Shown here: piece by piece, positions 16,369 to 23,646 of the stretch
Numbering within the stretch: position 1 is the stretch's first letter
Layout of the letters: the number at the start of each line of letters is the position of its first letter
Assembly: GCA_963782345.1 (NCBI GenBank)
Contig: CAWAJF010000008.1
Coordinates: 1 to 64,000 of the forward strand
DNA from: DASUPK01 sp963782345
GTDB lineage: Bacteria; Actinomycetota; Thermoleophilia; Solirubrobacterales; 70-9
Direction: 5' to 3'
DNA length: 64,000 bases
Made by a program: the position numbers and the translations under genes
The notes under the pieces: generated by a model
Told to the model about the DNA's origin: nothing
The model's input: the letters and a program-made list of their open reading frames with translations, nothing else
The model's database searches: none

Positions 16369-17535
16369 TCTGAAACGGCTCCAAATCAGGCATCTCAGGC
16401 CGGCCTCCAGGCGGCGGGTTGGAGCTCTCGACCTGCTTCAGCTCTGGGTGGCGGCTGAGCTTTCCTCTCGCCTTCTCGATCTGATTCTTGGTCGGCTTCT
16501 CCGTCTCGTAGGTCGCCTCCGCTGCCTTCCGGGCAGTGAGCCCGTCGCCGAGTGCGGCTCGGGCGAGCTGGACCAGGTCCTCGGCCTCGTGGCCCCCACC
16601 GACCCGGCTGGGTGATCGTGGATCATCTTCAGCGGCCCGACTCACCTGCCGGCTGCTTCAAGTGCGAGAGCTCAACGATCGGATCACCGGCTTCGCCCCA
16701 AAGCAGCAGCACCGAGCCGCAGCCCGCGGTCAGCCACACCGACCCGTAGGCGTCGGCGAGGGTCCGGGGCTTCTTGTTGTCCGCGGACGCCTTGCGCTGG
16801 TGATGGTCCGCCACCAGCTCGATGCCGTTGGCGATCACCTCTTGGATCTCGGCGTTCACCCGAGAGCCGACCTCGTCGTCGGTCAACTTGACCGCTACAT
16901 CCTTGAGTGCGTCGATGTAGACGTCGGAGACCTCGGACCACTGCGAGATGAACTCCATCAGCGCCCGCGCTCGCACCGGCCCAGGTCGAAGGGCAGGGGC
17001 CCTCGCCAGACGATGATGCCCAGCTCAAGCGCCTCGCGGTCGGCTTCCGCGACCATGCGGCGGAAGCTGCGGGCGGCCTGCCGCGGACGATCAGCTGCGA
17101 TGTAGAGCGTTCGACCGGCGCTCACTTCGACCGGCATCTCGAGGAGATCCCCATCACGCACCCCGGCGCGGTGCAGGGCAAGTCGTTGGGCAAGCGTCGT
17201 CTTCACAACGCCCTGGGGGCCGACGATCTGCAGCGGCTCTCCGGCCGCCCACAGCACCTCGCCGTCGCGCCCCCACAGGGAGGGAACCTCCTCCTCGGCG
17301 TCGAGGATGAAGGCCGCTCCGTCCTCGGCCCTGCTCTGCGGGTTCTTCGCCTTCTCGGCCTCGCCGTCTAGGGCGCCGGCGCCGCCCGCGGCACTCTCGG
17401 GCGCCGTCTGCGCGTCGGCGTTGCCGTCAGCGATGGCCTTCTCGCGGCAGCCCCAGCAGACCTCAGCGCCGAGCTCATGGGAATAGGCGACCGATTCGGG
17501 ATGTCGGTCCTGCCACACTCGGCGCAGGTGCTCAC
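16223..17535 (-). pseudogene. RepA-like AAA ATPase, frameshifted
   Basis: Pieces in different frames join into one AAA_25/RepA-like protein: a zinc ribbon (STCAECGRTDIP joined to ESVAYSHELGAEVCWGCREK), the ATPase core (IVGPQGVVKTTLAQRLAL, TLYIAADRP, WRGPLPFDLG), then SDVYIDALKDVAVKLTDDEV and VADHHQRKA, then LSHLKQPAGE joined to VGPLKMIHDHPAG, then LTARKAAEATYETEKPTKNQ. Frame breaks lie near 17500, 16970, 16635 and 16600, each explained by one base. The P-loop GxGKT reads GVVKT. The intact protein would have primed or initiated replication of the element. Confidence 0.8.
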
Positions 17536-17581
17536 CGTCGCCCCCCGACTAGGAGGCGACGTTCACCAGGGGGTTCCCCGT

Positions 17582-18145
17582 CTAAGCCGCGTCTGAGTCG
17601 CCGCCTGGGCCGTCGCGGGCCGGCGCGCTTGTGCGCCGGGAGCCGCGCCGACGAATGGGGCGGGCTCGTGGAGCTCGGCGGTGGCGGGACTCGCAGGGAC
17701 GAACCTTCGGTACGTACCGAAAGTCTCTCCACGCAACCTTGACCTTGGTCGGCGCGGGCTCCTCACCGCTCCAGGAGGTGATGAAGGCCGCGCTCGGAGG
17801 ATCGACGCCCAGCGTCGGGCGGTCCAGGGCATCCGCGGGGTCAGCGGCTCCGGCCGTATTGGGTGAGATGTGAAGCGCGGGCAGCTCCCATTGGAAGGCC
17901 GGTGCTCCGGTTTCCCACTCGCCGCCGATCCCGAGAACGCGCCAGGGCTCGGATGACCATACGGCGTCGCCGTCGCCGTCGCCGTCGAGCGCGGTTACAA
18001 ATGCGGACGGCGGATTCGCGCCCCGGCCGATTGAGGGCCGGTCGGCGTCGTCGTCGCGATCGTGATCCTGCTCCTCGGGATCGACCTCAAAGCCAGCTTG
18101 ACCGCGTGCGGCCTTAACCTCCGGCATGAGCGGCTTCCTTGACAA
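17582..18145 (-). CDS. Hypothetical protein, probably frameshifted near its end
   Basis: Up to 187 residues. The first 140 (PEVKAARGQAGFEVDPEEQD ... TKVKVAWRDFRYVPK) look protein-like; the last 45 are Arg-rich and look like a wrong frame. The neighbouring frame gives a more natural end (SPATAELHEPAPFVG, stop at 17563), so one base may be lost near 17710, where a perfect 16-bp palindrome sits. No family recognised. Its start overlaps the end of the RHH gene; Met7 (18127) is an alternative. Confidence 0.4.
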   Translation of the reverse strand: MSRKPLMPEVKAARGQAGFEVDPEEQDHDRDDDADRPSIGRGANPPSAFVTALDGDGDGDAVWSSEPWRVLGIGGEWETGAPAFQWELPALHISPNTAGAADPADALDRPTLGVDPPSAAFITSWSGEEPAPTKVKVAWRDFRYVPKVRPCESRHRRAPRARPIRRRGSRRTSAPARDGPGGDSDAA

Positions 18146-18332
18146 CCCGATCTTTGGAAGCGTCCGGCTCGGTGGGCCGGGCGCTTTCGTTTCTTAGGTG
18201 TCGGCGAACGGCCAGCCGGACCTCGGCGCTGACCGTGCGCTCCGCGGCCTCGGCGGCTCGCGCGAGCTCGGCTGCCAGCTCGGCTGGCATTTCGAGCCCT
18301 ACGAACTTTCGGTTTCGGCCGGGGGAAGCCAT
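18114..18332 (-). CDS. Ribbon-helix-helix-like DNA-binding protein
   Basis: 72 residues. KFVGLEMPAELAAELARAAE, then AERTVSAEVRLAVRRHLRNE, fits the beta strand, helix, helix pattern of CopG/Arc-type repressors. Such proteins bind DNA as dimers and often control copy number or a toxin. No toxin gene is next to it. It is the first gene of the run leading into the rep remnant, so copy control is a reasonable guess. Confidence 0.6.
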   Translation of the reverse strand: MASPGRNRKFVGLEMPAELAAELARAAEAAERTVSAEVRLAVRRHLRNESARPTEPDASKDRVVKEAAHAGG

Positions 18333-18475
18333 CGCCTACAAGAGTCCTGAGGAGGTCGGACAGGAGACCCCTTTCTCAGGCGTGGACCGAAGCCGGGCGG
18401 CCCTCACAAACTTCCCGCTCAGTGCGGGTGTTTTCTAATCCGCCCGGCAAGCCTCTCAGGATCGCCGCGATCGGA

Positions 18476-19135
18476 TCAGTCGCGGCGATCGATTCGGCCG
18501 GTTGTCGGGTCGAAGGGGTAAAAGCTGAAGGTTGCCCCCTCCCCCCACTTGCCCGGCTGTTCTTTGTCGGGATGGCTCGTCCAGTGCCGTGGGTCGTCTA
18601 TGACCTCGTACGTCAATGCCATGACCTCCTCCTCGGTGATCTCGTAGTCCATCGCGGCGATGAGCTGATCGACCTCCTCCATCACCGACTCGCGGCAGAT
18701 GCAGATTTGAAGCGTGCCCTCGTCCTCGGTCGGCGCGAAAGAGCTGGTGCCCATCAGTACCTCCGCCATCGCGGGACCGGCGAGCAACTTGCCGGTCGAC
18801 GGATCGAAACGGCAGACCGTGATCATCGCATCGTCGGGAGGGTCGTCGTCGCCGAGCCAGTGAGCAGGGTTGTTCATCTCGTCGAGGGTGACTGCACGTC
18901 TGTCGGACGCACCATGCTCGTCCTTCATCCGTGATTGGACCGCCTCGAGAACCGCGGTCCCGTCGACCGCGACGAACGTACCAGGTTCATTCCGCCACTC
19001 TTCAATCAGTCGGAACGAGTGCCCTCCTATAGCTTCTGCCATGCCCGGCGGTGCTTTCTCCTCCGGAATGAGGAGTTGATCGTCTCGCTCGATCGTCCCG
19101 GACGGATACTTGGGGCGCTTGCGAAAGAAGGCCAT
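18476..19135 (-). CDS. Hypothetical protein with an internal repeat
   Basis: 219 residues, acidic, no signal or membrane segment. Two parts resemble each other: NNPAHWLGDDDPPDDAMITV with RFDPSTGKL (residues about 85-115) and DDPRHWTSHPDKEQPGKWGE with FDPTTGRI (near the C-terminus). Each has the order (N/D)-P-x-H-W, an acidic loop, a beta strand and FDP(S/T)TG. I do not recognise the family. ATG 19135 was chosen because the sequence before it gives only four more residues. The gene stands apart from its neighbours by over 100 bp on each side. Confidence 0.6.
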   Translation of the reverse strand: MAFFRKRPKYPSGTIERDDQLLIPEEKAPPGMAEAIGGHSFRLIEEWRNEPGTFVAVDGTAVLEAVQSRMKDEHGASDRRAVTLDEMNNPAHWLGDDDPPDDAMITVCRFDPSTGKLLAGPAMAEVLMGTSSFAPTEDEGTLQICICRESVMEEVDQLIAAMDYEITEEEVMALTYEVIDDPRHWTSHPDKEQPGKWGEGATFSFYPFDPTTGRIDRRD

Positions 19136-19283
19136 GTCTGTCCACAACCTAAACCGCTGCGCTCATCGCCGTCAAGGTCTTGCGCGCGCCGGTCAGTGGC
19201 ACAGTGACCGGAGAGCGCCCACTAAAAACCGGAACGGCTGCGACGCTGGCGACCGCACATCGCACAACCGCATCCCGAGCTGA

Positions 19284-19988
19284 TCAAGCAGGGCCCCCGC
19301 TGCTCTCGACGCCGGTGGTCTCGACGTAATGCTCCTCAAACACCCGAAGGAAAAATCCGTAGAGCCAGATACGAATGACCTCATCACCCTCCAGGACCTT
19401 CGGGTTTCCCTCATCCTTGGCGAAGCCCTCAGTCTCGGTAAATGTGCCCCCCTCGGTCGGTCGCAGGAACGGGCTGAGCGTGTGGTACGCGCCATCCATG
19501 CGAGCGCGGGCGCTTTGACCGGGGATGACCGCACTCAAGGATCCGGTCTCCTCAGTTCCGTCGGCGTAGTCTTCGGCATCGGCGAAGCGCGCTGCACATT
19601 GGGCCAGTGCGTCTCCCATGGTCTCGGCGCCGTCCGCGTTATCTAGGCACGTCTGGAGCAGCTCCGTGACCTCATCGGGCAAGGGCCGAACGTCGTTTTT
19701 CAGCAAATGCGTTTCGGTCATCCGGGTGAAGTACCCAAGGTGCGCCACGGTGTTCATCGCCTGCCACACGTCGTCGTCTGCTTCCTCTGGCGCTACCTGG
19801 CAGACGAGCGGGTAGCCCATCCCCAGCATTCGGGTGACGTGCTCAGGTGGCTCTTCGTCCTCTAATAGCTGCAGCGCCTGGTCACCGATGTATTCCGCGA
19901 TCGTGAAGGCTTCGTATGACTCAGCCATAAAATCGGCCGGCTTCTCCGCCGATTTCTCCAAGTGCTGCTTTCTGCGAATGCGAGCCAC
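19284..19988 (-). CDS. Hypothetical acidic protein
   Basis: About 234 residues from GTG 19988, or 214 from ATG 19928 (MAESYEAFTIAEYIG). Acidic and mostly helical, with no recognised motif; segments include LLEDEEPPEHVTRMLGMGYP and EVIRIWLYGFFLRVFEEHYV near the end. The C-terminal stretch is amphipathic rather than a clear membrane span. It is one of several element genes without recognisable relatives. Confidence 0.55.
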   Translation of the reverse strand: MARIRRKQHLEKSAEKPADFMAESYEAFTIAEYIGDQALQLLEDEEPPEHVTRMLGMGYPLVCQVAPEEADDDVWQAMNTVAHLGYFTRMTETHLLKNDVRPLPDEVTELLQTCLDNADGAETMGDALAQCAARFADAEDYADGTEETGSLSAVIPGQSARARMDGAYHTLSPFLRPTEGGTFTETEGFAKDEGNPKVLEGDEVIRIWLYGFFLRVFEEHYVETTGVESSGGPA

Positions 19989-20249
19989 GCGGGACAAGTA
20001 TCTACCGCCGACTCCTGCGGCGCAAGAAGGCGGCAGGGCGCAGCGATGATTGGGGGCGACCGCCGATCCGCCAGCTCGTGGACTGCCTCGCCGAGCTACC
20101 AGACGCCGGCGATCAACTACTTGCTGCTCCGCCAGCGGGTCAGGCACCGCGCGCGCGACGTAGCGACTGACCGTCCGGCCTGATCACGATGCAGCCGACG
20201 TAGCCGTCGATGATCGAGGCCAATGGCAGCGCCGTGTAAGGGCAGCTAA

Positions 20250-20516
20250 TCAGAGGAAGAACGACGCGGCCAGCAGTACCAGACTGACCGGGATCGTCAG
20301 GTACCAGACCTGCAGACCCGCATTCCGAAGGAACCCCTCGGGCCCGGTGATGACCGGGGCGGTCGACCAAAGAAAGCCCAAGACGAACTGTGCGATGGCG
20401 TTGCCGACCGCGATGCCCTTCCAGGGCTGGACGTGAATAAGGATGGCTGGCGCAATCGCGAGGGCTAGGAGGATCGCGCCCATGAACAGGCTCGGACCAT
20501 TGAAACGCGTGTCCAT
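20250..20516 (-). CDS. Small hypothetical membrane protein
   Basis: 88 residues starting at MDTRFNG. Three hydrophobic stretches (LFMGAILLALAIAPAILI, VGNAIAQFVLGFLW and VWYLTIPVSLVLLAASFFL) suggest three membrane spans with short loops. No family recognised. Between this gene and the one ending at 19284 lie about 260 bp (19989-20249) in which I see no gene. Confidence 0.5.
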   Translation of the reverse strand: MDTRFNGPSLFMGAILLALAIAPAILIHVQPWKGIAVGNAIAQFVLGFLWSTAPVITGPEGFLRNAGLQVWYLTIPVSLVLLAASFFL

Positions 20517-20622
20517 GCTGCGATCTTCGCGCAGCGGTGGACAGTCGGTCAAGGGCAAACGGCGCGCGCCGGTCACTGGAACGACGCGGCCTAAGCCCGC
20601 CGCGCCGCTCCAAGGTGACGCC

Positions 20623-21063
20623 TCATTCGCGGGCCCTTCGGGCCGCTTCCTCCGCTTCGTCGGCCCAGGCGGGGTTCGTCCCCTCGAGCAACCAGGCACT
20701 GATCTCAGCAGCCGAGGACTCAGGGAAGTCCATAGCCTCCATCATCGAGCGGCCCGGACTCTTCTTCCACATTTTCTTTGAGAACTTGACCCACCTCTTC
20801 GCCTCCTTCTTGCTGGCGCGGCTCGGAAGGATCTCGCCATGGCTCTCTGCCTGCAGCGTCAACCAATAGCGGCGGCCGTCGTCGAGGAAACGCTCCTGGT
20901 TTGTCAGATCTCGATCGGGGTTCATCGCACCCAAAAGGACGCTGTTCTTCATCAGCTCGCTGATCTGCTCATTCATTTCCCACCCGAGCAGGTTGGAAGC
21001 GAGCTGAGCTGAACCTTCAGGCTGGCGCTGGCACCCGCAGAAACACTCGCTGGCCTTGATCAT
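20623..21063 (-). CDS. Hypothetical protein with CxCxC knuckle
   Basis: 146 residues from ATG 21063, which follows GAGGCGAG. The N-terminus has IKASECFCGCQRQPEGSAQL, a cysteine knuckle found at the start of other small mobile-element proteins. The rest is helical and basic (RASKKEAKRWVKFSKKMWKK) with an acidic C-terminal helix. Unknown function. It lies 13 bp after the coiled-coil gene that ends at 21077. Confidence 0.5.
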   Translation of the reverse strand: MIKASECFCGCQRQPEGSAQLASNLLGWEMNEQISELMKNSVLLGAMNPDRDLTNQERFLDDGRRYWLTLQAESHGEILPSRASKKEAKRWVKFSKKMWKKSPGRSMMEAMDFPESSAAEISAWLLEGTNPAWADEAEEAARRARE

Positions 21064-21076
21064 CGGCTCGCCTCGA

Positions 21077-21373
21077 TCAGCCGAAGAGGCCGCGCTTGGG
21101 TGTGAGGTGATCGGCTCGATCCAGCCATGCGGCAGCGTCACTCAAGAGGACCTGAAGAGACTGACGCGGATTATCGGTGTTGTCCAGATCCAGAATCTGG
21201 TCGAGGTCGAAGCGGCTACCAAGCTCCTGACCTGACTCGATCGTCTCTTGGACCTCCGGATCATCCGTATCAGCCCGTTTGCTCAGCCGCTTGAGCGCCT
21301 TTTCAATCTGCCGCTGCTGTTTGTCCAACTCCGCAAGGGCTCCGTAGATTCGAATCTTGCGGGCCGCATCCAT
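21077..21373 (-). CDS. Hypothetical coiled-coil protein
   Basis: 98 residues. Residues 3-35 (KIRIYGALAELDKQQRQIEK and ALKRLSKRA) form a clear amphipathic coiled coil, followed by an acidic, less regular half. No family recognised. It precedes the CxCxC-knuckle gene by 13 bp and is probably in the same operon. Confidence 0.5.
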   Translation of the reverse strand: MDAARKIRIYGALAELDKQQRQIEKALKRLSKRADTDDPEVQETIESGQELGSRFDLDQILDLDNTDNPRQSLQVLLSDAAAWLDRADHLTPKRGLFG

Positions 21374-21512
21374 TTCATGTGAACCCTATTCCGCCCACGC
21401 TGTCCCTGTCCAGACGGACGCGCCCCTATATCAGTCCGATGAACGCCCTGGTCGCCGGGGTCCGAGTGCGCTCTCGACCTTGGGACGAACCGCGTCTCGC
21501 CTCCGCCTTTGC

Positions 21513-21806
21513 TCACCCGCCGCGCAATACCCGGACGACGGTCTCGTGGAGCTTCACCGCGCGGCGGTCGGCTCGATCGACGCCACCTGAGCCGATGTGC
21601 TCTGCATCGGTGCCGATCCGGGGTCGGGCCTCCTCGGCCTTCTCAGCGATGCGCTCGAGCTCGGCCTCGGTCAGGTCGCCGTTTGCCGCCATCCAGATCA
21701 CCGGCTCGGTCTCGTACTCGTCGCAGGCGTCGGCGTACTCCTCGTCGGTGCCGACGAACTCGTGGGAGGGGATCCACTCGGTCAGGTGCTCAGGACGCCC
21801 GGCCAC
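21513..21806 (-). CDS. Hypothetical acidic protein
   Basis: 97 residues, acidic in its first two thirds (HEFVGTDEEYADACDEYETE) and then basic. The segment DLTEAELERIAEKAEEA is a likely helix. No family recognised and no conserved motif seen. It lies nine bases downstream of the zinc-finger gene, so the two are probably co-transcribed. Confidence 0.45.
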   Translation of the reverse strand: MAGRPEHLTEWIPSHEFVGTDEEYADACDEYETEPVIWMAANGDLTEAELERIAEKAEEARPRIGTDAEHIGSGGVDRADRRAVKLHETVVRVLRGG

Positions 21807-21815
21807 GTAGTCCCA

Positions 21816-22157
21816 CTAGGCGCCGGGCCGATGGCCGACGCTTCGCGCGGTCAGGTACTCGCTCATCAGCTCGTCCTTTCGTTCCTCCCAGGCCGCCCGC
21901 CGCTCCTCGTCGGTGGCGAACATCGAGTTCGTGCCGTGTGGGCTCATCCACTCGGCAACTCCCCCAAGACGGAGATCGTCCAGGATCGCCTGCTCTCGCC
22001 TCGCCACCTCGACCGCCTCGGCGCTCTTGCCGGTGGTGCGCAGATATCGCTGCTCATCGAAATGAATCCGGCAGAGACCCCGGCCGTGGACCTCGGCCGT
22101 GCAATCGAGGATCTCACAGAGGAGCGGCCTGCCGTTGCGCTTCGCGGTGGTGGTCAT
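21816..22157 (-). CDS. Hypothetical small zinc-finger protein
   Basis: 113 residues from ATG 22157. Residues 11-34 (RPLLCEILDCTAEVHGRGLC then RIHFDE) give C-x4-C-x9-C-x2-H, a small zinc finger often found in mobile-element and phage DNA-binding or HNH-linked proteins. No HNH residues follow. The C-terminal two thirds are helical and acidic. Likely a nucleic-acid-binding accessory protein of the element. Confidence 0.55.
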   Translation of the reverse strand: MTTTAKRNGRPLLCEILDCTAEVHGRGLCRIHFDEQRYLRTTGKSAEAVEVARREQAILDDLRLGGVAEWMSPHGTNSMFATDEERRAAWEERKDELMSEYLTARSVGHRPGA

Positions 22158-22240
22158 CGGTGGTGGTGAGTTTTTTTCGCGCGCAAGGGGCTCGGCGGTC
22201 TTCGCTTTCGCGCGCTCACGGCGTCGACACCACCCCCCGG

Positions 22241-22444
22241 CTAGCGGCCGTGTCGGCGCTTGTGATCGGCGAGCTGCTCGCGGGAAGCGCCGAAAGGGGC
22301 GAACCACTGGGGATAGCGCTGGGGAGCCCAATGGGATTCCGGGAAGCGTTCCCCAAGCCGGACTCCGTAGGGAACTCCGTGTGGATCGTTACACGCAAAA
22401 GCCTCGACGCACTCCATGACCTGCTCGGGCTTCTTAGCTGCCAT
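22241..22444 (-). CDS. Small hypothetical element protein (trio member 1)
   Basis: 67 residues. VMECVEAFACNDPHGVPYGV, then RLGERFPESHWAPQRYPQWF and a short tail, shares the order G-(E/D)-x-(L/F)-P, then a polar residue and a hydrophobic run, with the proteins at 22542 and 23032. I recall similar short proteins in actinobacterial prophages and elements, but cannot name the family. Function unknown. Confidence 0.45.
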   Translation of the reverse strand: MAAKKPEQVMECVEAFACNDPHGVPYGVRLGERFPESHWAPQRYPQWFAPFGASREQLADHKRRHGR

Positions 22445-22541
22445 TACTTCAACTCCGATCGGGTTGATACTCGTCTGCAAGAGGAGGCGCCGCCCAGGCG
22501 ATCGACCTGGACGGCGCTGGCGTCTCCGGGAGGAGAGGGGT

Positions 22542-22934
22542 TCACCGGTCTCGCTCGATCCTCTCGACCGGCTCGAAGGCATCGCCGAACTTGGTGGCGA
22601 TCACTGAGTGGGCGGGGAGCTCGTCGCCGGTGTTGATGATCGTCTGGCCTTCTGGTGACCAATGGCCGGAGGGCATCACGATGCCGCTGACGCGGAGCGG
22701 CTTGATCGCACGGACTCGGGGCGCGGGCTTCGAGGATGGCTCCGGCTTGGTGTCTACCACCCTCGGGCGTCGGCCCGTGTCCTCATCGGCCTTGATCTTC
22801 TGGAAGAACTCGGGCCGTGCCTCGCGCAGTGGATCGCTGGCCTCGACCACAGCACCCGCGGGGATCTCCCAGGTGTCGCGGCCGTGCTGGGCCATGTGGT
22901 CGCGGGTGGCGCGATAGAGCTTCGTGCGGCCCAT
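22542..22934 (-). CDS. Hypothetical element protein (trio member 2)
   Basis: 130 residues. The first half contains GRTKLYRATRDHMAQHGRDT and WEIPAGAVVEASDPLRE; the second ends with TIINTGDELPAHSVIATKFG and DAFEPVERI. The G-D-E-L-P-A-H motif matches the two small neighbours. The two halves may be a duplication of one small beta domain (IPAG...DPL and INTGDELPAH). Unknown function; possibly phage-derived. Confidence 0.45.
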   Translation of the reverse strand: MGRTKLYRATRDHMAQHGRDTWEIPAGAVVEASDPLREARPEFFQKIKADEDTGRRPRVVDTKPEPSSKPAPRVRAIKPLRVSGIVMPSGHWSPEGQTIINTGDELPAHSVIATKFGDAFEPVERIERDR

Positions 22935-23031
22935 CAGAGCCTCCAGGGCTCGGAGCCGCGGGGAGTCCGCTGTCCGCTCAAGCGCCAGGGTTCCTGCGAG
23001 GAGGACTGCCGCATCTCGTGGGCTTGGCGCT

Positions 23032-23250
23032 TCAAGAAGCGCAGATCTCGGGGCTGGATTCCTTGGCGTAGCACGGGGTCATCAAGCTGGCGAACCGGAG
23101 GGCGAGGGGGTGGGTGGGCGCAAGGCGGTCGCGCGCGGGAAGGAGCACGTCGCCGTTGCCGAGCGTGATTCGCCGCGTCGGCGTCAGCATTCCTTCGCCG
23201 CCGAGGGTCCGCCGCCTGCGCGGGCCGGCGTTGACCTCGTAGGCGCTCAC
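23032..23250 (-). CDS. Small hypothetical element protein (trio member 3)
   Basis: 72 residues from GTG 23250, which follows GAGGGG. MLTPTRRITLGNGDVLLPAR, then DRLAPTHPLALRFASLM, carries the same G-D/hydrophobic-P-A and T-H-P pattern as the proteins at 22241 and 22542. It lies 20 bp downstream of the XRE regulator. It is weakly supported because it is short and high in GC. Confidence 0.35.
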   Translation of the reverse strand: MSAYEVNAGPRRRRTLGGEGMLTPTRRITLGNGDVLLPARDRLAPTHPLALRFASLMTPCYAKESSPEICAS

Positions 23251-23270
23251 CGGCCCCTCGTCTCGGTCAT

Positions 23271-23477
23271 CTAGAGCATGTGCGGAAGGGTCATATCGAG
23301 TGCCCAGGCGATCCGCTCGGCTGCCGCCACTCCAGGCTCGGACTCGCCTGCCTCGTAGCCGCGCAAGGCCGACTTGCTGATCCCGGCAGCGCGGGCAAGA
23401 CGCCGCTGCGAGAACCGGCGGGCTTCGCGCTCGCGCTTTATCGCGGGGCCGAATGGGGGGTGGGTCAACTCGATCAT
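23271..23477 (-). CDS. XRE-family transcriptional regulator
   Basis: 68 residues that are nearly all helix-turn-helix: IKREREARRFSQRRLARAAG, then ISKSALRGYEAGESEPG and AAERIAWALDM. This is the five-helix Cro/CI fold. It is the outermost gene at the right end of the element and reads inward, so it may control the element's leftward operon. Its upstream region holds the 18-bp repeat and the right attachment site. Confidence 0.8.
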   Translation of the reverse strand: MIELTHPPFGPAIKREREARRFSQRRLARAAGISKSALRGYEAGESEPGVAAAERIAWALDMTLPHML

Positions 23478-23523
23478 CGTCGACCATTAATCCGCCCGGC
23501 TCGGTGATGCTGGTTAGTTATTT

Positions 23524-23541
23524 GTTCGCCAGTCAGACACT
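23524..23541 (+). repeat. 18-bp direct repeat near right end
   Basis: Identical to 13711-13728 and lying about 60 bp inside the right attachment site. See the left copy for the proposed role as an integrase or excisionase arm site. Confidence 0.6.
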
Positions 23542-23600
23542 GAAAGAAAAGGACTGAACTGGATGTAATAGGTAAGTTAAGAGAGAGAGAGGAAGAAGGT

Positions 23601-23645
23601 CGCAGATCCGCGAGATCCCGATCCTGGAGCGAATGGGCTACGCGT
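23601..23645 (+). repeat. attR: 45-bp direct repeat, right end
   Basis: Perfect copy of 13632-13676. It is followed directly by GATGG, so TGA (the old stop of the folate gene) and ATG 23647 (hydrolase start) share bases as in an uninterrupted, coupled gene pair. Confidence 0.93.
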
Positions 23646-23646
23646 G

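Larger units (their letters stand above)
13632..23645. mobile_element. Decayed integrated element in the folate gene 3' end
   Basis: A block of about 10 kb bounded by perfect 45-bp direct repeats (13632-13676 and 23601-23645), the left one being the 3' end of an intact host gene. It carries a tyrosine integrase remnant next to the left end, an excisionase-like protein, a RepA-like ATPase remnant with iteron-like DNA, RHH and XRE regulators and many small unknown genes, nearly all on the minus strand. No capsid, tail, terminase, FtsK/TraB or relaxase gene was found. It is best described as an integrative replicon or phage-satellite-like element that has lost its integrase. Confidence 0.9.

Noticed and set aside
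16240..16370. Repeats that might be a CRISPR array
   Set aside because: The unit is a hexamer with irregular short spacing and mixed orientation; there are no 25-35 bp repeats or unique spacers and no cas genes.
18114..18332. RHH gene as the antitoxin of a toxin-antitoxin pair
   Set aside because: No ParE/RelE/MazF-like or other toxin gene is adjacent; the neighbours are hypothetical proteins without such motifs.
13677..23600. Prophage or conjugative element
   Set aside because: I found no terminase, portal, capsid, tail, lysis, FtsK/TraB or relaxase motif, so neither class can be claimed.
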